This document shows, one piece after another, positions 55,070 through 64,000 of a stretch of DNA of 64,000 nt. The stretch is from Paguma larvata (lineage: Eukaryota > Chordata > Mammalia > Carnivora > Viverridae). The stretch covers positions 77,453,123-77,517,122 of the forward strand of contig CM057825.1 in the NCBI GenBank assembly GCA_030068075.1. The letters are read 5' to 3'. The notes beneath the pieces were generated by a model, which had not been told where the DNA came from, ran no database searches, and saw only the letters and a list, made by a program, of their open reading frames with translations. The position numbers and the translations under genes were made by a program. Each line of letters begins with the position of its first letter. Within the stretch, counting starts at the first letter, position 1.

Positions 55070-56655
55070 ACTCTCTGTGGTCTCATTTCTTTGCCCATCC
55101 ATTAAATATGGGTGTTTCCCAAAGTCCTGCCTCTGGCTCACTGCTTTTCTCTTTGCTCATCCTTTCTGTGAGTGATCTTATTTAATTTCATGTGTGGTTC
55201 TAAATCATAGAGGATGGCTTCCAAATCTGCATTTCTGGCCTCGAACTCTACATTTGAGCTCCGGAATCATATATCCAACTCTGATGCCTAAACTTAACAT
55301 GTTTCATACTAACTACTTGTATCTGCCTGGATTCTCACCTCCTTTGGGATCTTTACCTCAGTGGTACAGTCATTCACCTGGACTCTTAAGTGATGGTCCT
55401 TGACTCTGTCCTCCTATGAAACCCCCACATTTTGGTCTCTAGTACCACTGATTTTCCTTCTTAAATCATTTTCACTTCTAGCTTTATTATCACTACTCCG
55501 GGTTGAGTCCGCATTATTTGGTTCTCAGCCACAACAAGAGTGTATTTGCGTTTTCCACAGAAATAGAATTTTATATACATAAAGCATATCTGTATCCACA
55601 GGTCTCCAATAGAAGATGGAGGGATAGTTAGCTAGGTAGGTAGATAGATTTAATGTAAAGAATTGGCTTATACCATTATAGAGGCTGGTAAGCCCAACAT
55701 CTGGTGGTGTGGGAGACCTTGTAAGAGCCAGTATTTTATTTCAGAGGCCATCAAGCAGGATGAAGCAATGTTGCAGATAAAGTTCAAAGGCAGTAGGCTG
55801 GATAATTCTCTCCTGCTCAAGGAAGGATTGGCCTTTTTATTCTATTCAGGCCTTCAACTGACTGACTGGATGATGCCCACACACAATATGGAAATAATCA
55901 TAATCAAGTTCACCAATTTAAATGTTAATTTTACCCTTAAATACCCTCACAGAAACACCCGGAATACCATTTGACCAACTCTCTGGGCACATTACAGCCT
56001 AGTCAAGTTGACACATAAAATCAACCATCACAAATAGTCTCCCAGATGGCCTCCCTGGTTTTAATTTTGTTCCTTTCAAATCTGTTCTCCAAAGACATCT
56101 ATCCAAAAGACGTATCAGACCACATGACTCTTCTACTTAAAAACATTCAGTGATTCCATATTACCTCCAGAATAAAGTCCATACTCCGAAACTCAGCTAA
56201 CAAAGATCTAGGCTCTTGCTTTGCCCATATTGCTGCAAATTAGTTTCTTGCCACCTCTACCCTGACATATTGTGCTCTGTTGTGACATTTAGTGTTAGAA
56301 TTCCTTGGATGCACAAAGTTAAGACTTCTGTTCTGCTTCTAAGTAGAATTCTTTCCTGCTCCCCTGGTACTTGGCTAATTCCCACTTCTGACTGACACAT
56401 AACTCAAGGGTAAATCCCATGAAGATACCTGGCTCTTCCTAATTCCCCAGAGTCCTCTCTTCTGTGCATACTATATAGTCCCTATTTTTACCATAGCTTT
56501 ACTACACTATATGAGAAATAACTGTCAGTGTAAACATGAGACTGACAAACCAACCTCTTTTATAAGGGAAGAGATTATGTCTTATTTATCTTTGTAACCT
56601 CAGTGTCTGAATAGTGTCTGACATAGTGTTGCTCAATAAATGTTGACTGGTCCAC
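55070..56655 (+). repeat. L2 3' region, split by an LTR
   Basis: Sense L2 blocks: 'catttctggcctcgaactctacatttgagctccggaatcatatatccaactctgatgcctaaacttaacatgt', then after the LTR 'ctacttaaaaacattcagtgattcc', 'gcctagtcttcaataaagtc'-like, and the end 'ctgaatagtgtctgacatagtgttgctcaataaatgttgactggtcc'. Confidence 0.75.
55540..56035 (-). repeat. MLT1-like LTR inserted in L2, antisense
   Basis: + strand starts near 'cacaacaagagtg...ttccacagaaatagaat' and runs 'aagaattggcttataccattatagaggctggtaagcccaac' ... 'attcaggccttcaactgactgactggatgatgcccacac' ... 'agtcaagttgacacataaaatcaaccatcac'. This is the inverted form of a MaLR-type LTR. The 103-codon frame 55663-55974 lies inside it. Confidence 0.7.
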
Positions 56656-57578
56656 TGACTGATTTGAAGTTTACAGAAATTCCATATTGGAGTGGGATTG
56701 AGGAAATAATGGAAGAGAAAACAGAGATCTGCTTTAGCGAAAACAAAAACTGAAACAAAAATGCACCATAAAGTTTTAGATTTCTTGGGAAAGTAACTTT
56801 AAACAACTTTTAAGGAATCCAGGACTTTTTCATTGAGCATGAAGAATACTTGGAAGGGGGGGGGGTGCCTGGCTGGCTCGGTTGGTGAAACATGTGAGTC
56901 TTGATCACGAGGTTGTGAGTTCTCTCCCCACATTGGATATTCAGAATACTTAAAAATAAAATCTTAAAAAAAAAATGCCTGTAGGACCACAGGCTGCGTG
57001 TGACTTTCTTCATCATAATCACAGTCCATTTTGTTCTCCCCTAGACATCCACGGAGGGTTTGGGTTGTAGTGCAGGGATAGGCCTGACAACTGAGAACGG
57101 GAAAAAGTGATTGCTGTCACACTAGCAGGTAGATCAGCTGACAGTTAAAAAATTATTATTAATCATTTTTATTGTTATTTTTAAAAGATTTCAAATGCCC
57201 GAGAACACTATAATTAGTTTTTTTGTGGCTTGTACTTAATACATAGGCATTTTTGCTGCGAGGCACTATTTAGTCCATACACCATATTCTGGGCATCAGA
57301 AACCATGGCAACCATGATTTCTGATCATTTGTAGGCAATTTAATTTGGCTACATTGAGAGGTTTAAACATTTGCCAGTTATTTCTGGAAATGATTTAAAA
57401 AACACTTCAACAGGCATACATTTTTATTTTATTTTCTGAACCATTGTCATTATCTTACTTTTTTTTTAGATTCTAGAGGTAGAAAGTGATTTTGCAGCCA
57501 TCAGGCTATTCATATGTTTATGTACCATTGACTTAGTCTTTGAGATATGGCTCAAATATTTCAGTGTAGGGCAGAGAC
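56656..57578. other. Unassigned DNA with an old SINE at 56857-56980
   Basis: Contains the SINE described separately and a G run at 56857-56866. No genes. Confidence 0.35.
56857..56980 (+). mobile_element. Old SINEC-like element, short variant
   Basis: GGGTGCCTGGCTGGCTCGGTTGG head without the CT-rich middle, followed by AATAAAATC and an A-tail. An older, shorter member of the tRNA-derived family. Confidence 0.7.
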
Positions 57579-57593
57579 AGGTATTATCTCTTA

Positions 57594-57781
57594 TTTTTTT
57601 TTTAACGTTTATTTATTTTTGAGAGACAGAGCATGAGCAGAGGAAGGGCAGAGAGAGAGAGGCAGACGCAGAATCCGAAGCAGGCTGCAGGCTCCGAGCC
57701 ATCAGCACAGAGCCCGACGCGGGGCTCGAACCCACAGAGCCGAAGTCGGCCGCCCAACCGACTGAGCCACCCAGGCGCCCC
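57594..57781 (-). mobile_element. SINEC, antisense
   Basis: AGGTATTATCTCTTA at 57579-57593 and 57782-57796. It lacks the 'ATGATCATGACCTGAG' part of the tRNA-like region (contains CCCACAGAGCCGAAG instead). Confidence 0.93.
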
Positions 57782-57985
57782 AGGTATTATCTCTTAAAAG
57801 GGATCATAATGCCCCTTTCTCATTTTCCTGTAAGTTAACACCTGAGGAGTTCAAGTACTTTTAAATCCTGAAATGCAAACTGAGATAAGAAAGACAATTA
57901 CTGATGGTTTTACATTGTGTGTTGGAAAGTAGGATGGTATCATTATATTTTAAAGCTCTTAACCATAGGAGGAAATCCAATTTCT

Positions 57986-58199
57986 TTTTTTTAATGTTTT
58001 TTTTTAAATTTATTTTTGAGAGAGAAAGAGAGCGAGCAGGGGAGAGAGAGAGAGAAGGAGACACAGAATCCAAAGACAAGCTCCAGGCTCTGAGCTGTCA
58101 GCACAGAGCCCTACATGGGGCTCAAACTCATGAACCGTGAGATCATGACCTGAGCCGAAGTCAGACGCTTAACCCAACTGAGCCACCCAGGCGCCCCAG
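57986..58199 (-). mobile_element. SINEC, antisense
   Basis: GGAAATCCAATTTCT (57971-57985) and GGAAATCTAATTTCT (58200-58214). Confidence 0.93.
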
Positions 58200-58214
58200 G
58201 GAAATCTAATTTCT

Positions 58215-59112
58215 AACATACATCTTTTTAAATCTAGTATCTCTGTAGCTCTTCCATATACATTAGCTGAATTATGAAGATTGATACCACAGAATGACAG
58301 GCTGGGTTTCAATACTAAAAGCTCAAGAGGAACTAACATCTTTCACAGGCTTCTCAGAATTTAGAATGTTCCATTCAGAATGACTCAAGATACATTTCCC
58401 ACATTTGTCAAAACTTGTGCGTATATAAAGAAATTTTTCTTCTATCCAACTTGAGGAAGACAGTTTTGTTCTCTCTCATAGTCAGTGGGCGGGGAAGTGC
58501 TAGTACTTCTTGTTGATAAAATATTTATAAGGCAATATTTTCAAAGTTATAATTGTGATGGTAAACACATTTATATGAAATTTAATGAGGCCAAGTGGGA
58601 GTGTAGTTAAATATCTTCTTAGAAATTTTGGCAAGTTACAATGGAGATTAAGATTCTAAGTCATTTTAAAGTAGGATTCAATAATTTGTTATCTTTCAAC
58701 CCTTTTGTAATTGTAGTGGGGAGTCATAAAAAATACAAATATTAAGATTCCTCGTGCCTGATATTTGTTTGGCTTGTCAGTATCTCTAGTGCTTCTTTTT
58801 CTTTGTTCAGACCACACACTTGGCTAAATGTTATCATTTGCATTTTGATATATACACTGGGTTTATTAGTGCAGAAATATCTTTATAAATAAATTAGAAG
58901 AAATTTCAAAATGTTTCATTTCTATATGTAAACATCTCTTGGCACAAAGAGCCTCATTTCCTCAACAGTACTTTCATACTATGATAGAGTTTAATAATGT
59001 GCAGTAAAGAAGCATTAAAAAATTGAGCAGAGAGAGTGCAAGGAGTTTTGGTCTAAAAAGAATATCCTCCATGGGATTGATGCCTTTCTAAGCAAGTTCT
59101 ATTAAGAATTCG
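58215..59112. other. Unassigned intergenic DNA
   Basis: AT-rich, no recognised features. Confidence 0.35.
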
Positions 59113-59113
59113 T

Positions 59114-59318
59114 GGGGCACCAGTGGCTCAGTCGGTTAAGCAACTCTTGGTTTCGGCTCAGGTCATGATCTCACAGTTGGTGAGTTCGAGCCCTGCGTTG
59201 GGTTCTGCACTGGCAGTGTGGAGCCTGCTTGGGATTCTTTATCTCCTCTCTCTCTGCCTCTTCTCTGCTCACTCTCTGTCTCTCTCTCAAAATAAATAAA
59301 TAAATGTTAAAAAAAATT
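59114..59318 (+). mobile_element. SINEC (variant head)
   Basis: GGGGCACCAGTGGCTCAGTC head (one base lost), TGGTTTCGGCTCAGG variant of the tRNA-like region, A-tail at about 59290-59318. Confidence 0.9.
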
Positions 59319-59470
59319 GGAATGATTTTTTAAGTTTCCAGATCATTCTGTACATTGTAATAGAAACCCAGAGGCCTTAAATATAAAGTCAGCTGGTACA
59401 AGTTACTTAAAAAAATTCACTTTGATTTTTGAAGCAAGGTAGTGTGATAGGCTTTTAGTCTTGCATTTTA

Positions 59471-59631
59471 TTATCTATAAACATTTAATTATTTTTGAGA
59501 GAGTGGGAATGGGGGAAGGGCAGAGAGAGAGGGAGACAGAGGATCTGAAGAGGGCTCTGCCTTGACAGCAGTGAGCCTGATGCAGGGCTCAAACTCATGA
59601 ACTGCGAGATCATGACCTGTCCCAAAGTTGT
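59471..59631 (-). mobile_element. SINEC, antisense, head truncated
   Basis: AGTCTTGCATTTTA (59457-59470) and AGTCCTGCATTTTA (59632-59645). Confidence 0.88.
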
Positions 59632-59645
59632 AGTCCTGCATTTTA

Positions 59646-60910
59646 AAAGTCCCCTCAACCCCCCATGTCTTAAGAAACTTCAGCTTCTGTCTGCCTGACC
59701 ATCCCCAATCTGTTTAGGGGAGCTGGTTTCCCGCAGTGTGTCTAGGATGCCTTGCGGCCACCCCTTGGAAGTCACACTAAACTCAGCTGCCTTATGGCAA
59801 GAGAGGTTTGATGTTCTCTCTCTAAGCAGCACTGGAATGTAGGATGCATACTTAGCCAGTGCTGCTGCATTGCATCTGGCAGGTCCTGCTGATGGAAAGA
59901 CTGCCCTTTGGCTGGACTGATGATAAAAAATTTAGTTTCCTGAGAACCTGAGGCTGCCATGCTTCACCTACTCCCCCATCTTGACTTCTCAACCATCATT
60001 ATGTCCTCCCTAGTGTGTTGAGAAAGATTTATCTCCCCTCTTAGGCTAGAGGTACTCCCTTTCTTTCCCATTGGATTTGAGAAGTTGGAAGTAGGCATCA
60101 AACCCTGCTTGTCCTTTTATCATGTTCTGGAAGTCTTTGTTCCTGCATAAAGGGATACGTCCCTAGGTAAAAATAAAAGCATGCTCTTCGCCTCACTTAG
60201 GGACCTAGAAAATTCATCTTAAGTCAGGCTAATTCCCTCTGCCTGATATGGGCATTGTGATCTCATCTTCTTCATCATCTGATTTCTCAGTCGTCTCCTT
60301 CATGGGTCACCTCTCTTCCTTCTGATTTCTGTGGATACATGACATCAGAAGTTACACAAATGATTACAAATTAGGTGGGGAGAAAAAAAAAACCTAAAGC
60401 TCTATTTCCTTAATAGAACTTCATTCCTTTTTAAGCCACTGTTCTCACTTGTCAGTGGAAGACTATCTTGTTACCTTTATGTATTCTAGTCAACTGCATT
60501 TTAAATGTTTTGTGTAAATATTTGTTCAGATTTGTGTATTATTTTCTCCGCTGCCCCTCCACCCTCTCCCAGTCTTCTCTTTCCCCTGCTCACAGTCCTG
60601 CTTCTCTTTCATGGGCTCAAGATTCCATTAGCTGGCTGTGGAAGGAAAGGAAAGAGTTCGCTTATGTGGATAGTATATCGTGTGGCAGCATAAAGGTTGG
60701 TTCACTCCTTTAGTCTCATTTCTCACCCAGATGCCAATCCAGTCCAGCTATTGATGTTCATAGTTGAGTCTCCGGACATGGAGGACATCCACCATTGACT
60801 CCTTTGTGTGTCATGTATGTCATCTTCTGTGTCCAGCTGGCGCCTTTTATAGCATATTGCAGGAATCTTGAGGAGGCAGCAATGCTTCCCTTTCGCTCTT
60901 TCCACTAGGT
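59646..60910. other. Unassigned, moderately GC-rich segment
   Basis: On the - strand, 59985-59650 starts 'gaagtcaagatgggggagtagg', which recalls the start of L1-type elements, and 60286-60257 encodes an acidic KSDDEEDEI-like stretch. I cannot assign a family, and no complete frame exists. Confidence 0.3.
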
Positions 60911-61250
60911 GCAGGCACCTTATTGGTCAGCAGCACGTCTCTGATCTCCTTGGATCCTCCTTGAATCTTACAAAGTCCACATCCCCCTGGATGTGGAGCA
61001 ACAGGTTCTCCAGAGCTGGATTGTTCTCCAGATGCCGTGAGATGGCCTCGTGCATCATGGCGTTCTTGCCCATCAACACTACTGCCCTCCCGTGGAGGCA
61101 CATGTGGATCTGCTGCGTCTGCTTGGAACCCACGTAGTCTTTTCCTACGATGAAGCATTTTGGATAATCATCCAAAAGTTGGGTGATCTGAGGAAGTGGC
61201 TGGACTTCCAGGTCGCTCTGCGTTCCCCGGGCATCAGGGCAGTGCATCAG
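60911..61250 (-). pseudogene. RPLP0: RPLP0 processed pseudogene, 3'-truncated and frameshifted
   Basis: Read on the - strand from a start-like ATG at 61234-61232 it encodes RATWKS, and then, after a one-base loss, [34 protein letters not shown] and [12 protein letters not shown], with [14 protein letters not shown] in a third frame. These are RPLP0 segments covering roughly the first 105 residues. No introns interrupt them, in keeping with retrotransposition. Similarity stops near 60911, so the rest of the gene and the poly-A are missing. At least two frame changes, so it cannot give functional protein. Upstream, the 5' UTR-like 'gatgcactgccct' precedes the start. Confidence 0.85.
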
Positions 61251-64000
61251 GGATTGCCACGCAGGGTTTAAAGACCATGTCACTCTCACGAGGTTGCCTG
61301 GAGAGAGCTCTTCATTCTTTTGGCTGCTGTTTTTTGGGGCTAACAATCTGAATCATCTTACCGTATACTTTCAAGTGACTGCTGTAAGTTAACACAAAAC
61401 CTAGAATCCCCACTCCCTCAGACTTGCCGCTTAGGAAACCAGAAATGATGCTTGCCTAACCCTGCTTTGCCTTGTTCCTTCTCCTTCTCCCTGCTGACCC
61501 GTTTCCCAGGCCTGCCTGGCATCCTCCTGGGTCTGCTGCTCACCACAGAAGTGGTTGGCAATCCCTTCCATCCAAAATCACCCTTACATTTATGGGGAGA
61601 TGCTTTCAGGTATCCACCCTCCCCTTGGGATTACAGTAGGAAGCGGGGAGGGAGATATCTCAAATATGATTTTTACTCTTTCTTTAGTATGATTTTCCAA
61701 CTTATTGTATATTTTGTCATCAGGAAGAGAAGGATAGGGACACAGAATAAATCTTCATATCCTCTCCTGACTCTCTTTATCTTACAACTAGCTAGATGGG
61801 CACTGAACAATTTGCAGTCTGTGCGTGCATGTGTGTGTGCGTGTATGTTGGGGATTCGTTTTGAAAGTGGAGAGTTGTTACAGGGAGAAGGGAAGCTGAA
61901 ATCATCACTCTACGTTTCAAGTTGCAGGGTGATGGAAATGACCCATTAGGCAGAGAAGATTTGATGTATGAGAGGCAAGAGCATTGCAGGAGGGATTCCT
62001 TAAACAGGAAGAGGGGTTGGTAGCTAGTGCTCTGTCGGTCTGCCTGCCTGCACCTTTTGCCTTTCAGCTGAAAGTCTCCTGCCTTGTTTACTTTTCCCTG
62101 ATTACTGCTTTGGACATTCTGAATAATGTAACAGAGTGGTTAAGGATCAGAGAAGAAATCAGAGGTCCAAATTTTGGACTTCCTAGATTTTTCCACAACT
62201 TTATCTTGTGAGTTTAAAGTAGTAATATTCAACCAGGAGAAAGCAATAAAAGCTTACAGATAATCATGGTTAACTTTATATAGGGATAAAATACAAGAAT
62301 GCCAACTTCTCTCATAATGGTAACTGAGTGTTAGAGTTGGGGAAGCAACTGGGACATGAACTCAGGGTAAGTATAGAGGAACAAAGGGTCAATGTCAGAA
62401 CAGGGTTGAGAGTATCTTATTGAAAATTATTTTATTTCTAAGTCCAATGAGTTGTTATAACATCACTGACATTGAAGGATATTATCACAACTCCCGGAAC
62501 TTACAAATTATTCAGCAGTCATTCCTATCTGGGATGAACATGTGCATCTGTGCTTTGCTTTCCAAGAATGAAAATTATGCTTGTTTTACAACTGCATAAA
62601 GTTTGGCATAATTGAATGTGCAGGTAAATGCTTTAAAATACTGTCCTACAGAAGTGATATCATTCTGAGCTCAGAAAGACAGGTGTAGGAAATCTCCTCA
62701 GGGTTCAATTGCTGAATACACAGAGTCCTTAATAAACTATCTAGACATATCGAGAGTCAGAAGTGGGTTTCTTTTAGTGAAGGGGTGTGACAGACCAACA
62801 GGGCCGACATCAGAATGTTAGGAAGAGCCATCTGGGAAGGTCCAATAGAGAAAATAGCAATGTTAGGAGATCTAGCAAGAGACAAAGATGTCCAAGTGGA
62901 ATGAAAGAGAATGTAGGCAGAAAGCCCCGTTGGGATTGGAAGTTTGGAGACAAGAGGGAAGGGTGGAACAGAGGCAGAGGGCGATACCAAAAGAGGACCA
63001 GATGTCTAAGGGGGAAGGCAAGCTTGACAGGTCTCACAGGTTGAAACAAAATGTTAGCTAGAAACCTAGAGAGAGGTTAAAGTAAAGTGGTCAGAATCCA
63101 GGCAAGAAAGTAAGTAACACTTATGGGGCATGAGAAACAACAAAGATCAAGAGCTCAAAATAGGATTCTAAGCCCAAAACTTTCTAAGATAGAGACCAGA
63201 TATGTCCTTAGTGTGATGGAGATAAATAGGTTCATATGGTTACGAAAGTGAGTAATATGGACAAGGTATTCTAATGCTTGGCTCTCTACAATATTACAGA
63301 CACACACACACACACACAGAGGAAGGACTGAAAAATTAAAGAGCAAAATGTTCACAAAATCTCTTAGAAGTAGAAGGGAAATATGAGTGATTTCATTTTC
63401 TTTTTGCTTCTGTATGCTTTCTGAATCGTCTGTAATGAACATGTATTATTTAAAAAAATAATAATATAAAAATTAAAAAAATTGATCCAAATGAATTGCA
63501 GTATATATACAGAGAGTGAGAGAATTTGGTATTTTGTTCAGTGGCTGGTGATTGATCTTGCCTAGATGGGGCACAGATGTAAAACCAAATTATCGCAGGA
63601 CACAACAGATTCTCTTGGAATTGTATAAATTCCCGTTTTCAATCCGCTTGTCTTTTATCTTCTAGTGGAAATTTCTTAATGGACCGGTTGAACAGCCACT
63701 TTCTTCCAAAACAGTCATTTAGGGATCTTTATGGGATACGATGAAATAAGAGTTGGAAATTATTGAGCTGAGGTGATTAATTGGAAGGATTCAAAATGAA
63801 TAAATTAAGATAGGACCCCAATCCCTGAACTCAGCTGGATACTTTTTATTGGATGACTGAGCCCATAATGGGATAATAGAATAAGAAGAATGTTGGGCTT
63901 TATTTTTTAGTTCATTTTGCAAATGAGAAAAGCCTTAGGCAAAATTCCTTTTGTTCTTAATGCCAAAATATTTCACCATTAACCTAACATAAAATGTATT
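61251..64000. other. Distal intergenic DNA, mostly unassigned
   Basis: A (TG)-rich patch is at 61824-61849 and an (AC) run at 63299-63319; 62135-62215 looks like a MIR fragment ('cagagtggttaaggatcagagaagaaatcagaggtccaaattttgg'). 63350-63460 resembles the tail of an old interspersed repeat ('tgtaatgaacatgtattatttaaaa'). The 165-codon frame at 61452-61949 shows no known family. No genes recognised. Confidence 0.4.
63299..63319 (+). repeat. (AC)n microsatellite
   Basis: About ten AC units within a purine/pyrimidine alternating tract. Confidence 0.9.

Noticed and set aside
61452..61949. 165-codon open frame near the RPLP0 pseudogene
   Set aside because: Hydrophobic, no family similarity, includes a (TG) tract translated as RACVCACM. 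Probably chance.

Overview
The window is mammalian nuclear DNA, most likely from a carnivoran and probably a cat-family species. The main evidence is about 35 copies of the carnivore tRNA-Lys-derived SINE (SINEC/Can-SINE: a head reading GGGGCACCTGGGTGGCTCAG, a CT-rich stretch, an AATAAA-rich tail), many with intact target-site duplications. There are also decayed L1, L2, MIR, MLT1/MaLR, ERVL-type and Tigger repeats. Nothing resembles prokaryotic operons, CRISPR arrays or viral genomes.

The one recognisable protein-coding gene is RBM43, an RNA-binding-motif protein, on the + strand and complete from its CpG-island promoter (about 5.2-6.1 kb) to its stop codon at 15252. I could assemble four coding exons: the initiator ATG alone (5731-5733), 10768-10984, 13626-13717 and 14503-15252. 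All joins are in frame and give a 353-residue protein, close to the length I recall for the human protein. Intron 1 appears to be a GC-AG intron. An interferon-response-like motif and GC boxes lie just upstream of the start codon. The region after the stop carries a MIR-like insertion.

Layout: 1-5.2 kb, intergenic, old L1/L2/LTR repeats and SINEs. 5.2-15.3 kb, RBM43; intron 1 holds three SINEs and an L2, intron 2 an L2 and a SINE. 15.3-29.4 kb, repeats including an MLT1 LTR, a CpG-rich solo-type LTR beside a Tigger relic (23.2-24.4 kb) and an ERVL-like LTR. 29.4-31.7 kb, a degenerate MaLR provirus. 31.7-64 kb, a gene-poor stretch of L1, L2, MIR and LTR pieces with clustered SINEs, one repeat-poor segment (50.4-51.35 kb) that looks like a conserved-element candidate, and a truncated RPLP0 retropseudogene (about 60.9-61.25 kb, - strand). 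In mammals RBM43 lies beside NMI upstream and a large desert toward RND3 downstream; the empty 48 kb here fits that arrangement.

I did not find a previously undescribed multi-gene system. The most interesting leads are the GC-AG intron after a one-codon first coding exon, a divergent pair of CTCF-like motifs just downstream of RBM43, the unusual RNP1 of the RBM43 RRM, and the CpG-rich LTR/Tigger composite. Repeat boundaries without a target-site duplication are approximate (roughly 10-50 bp, more for old repeats).
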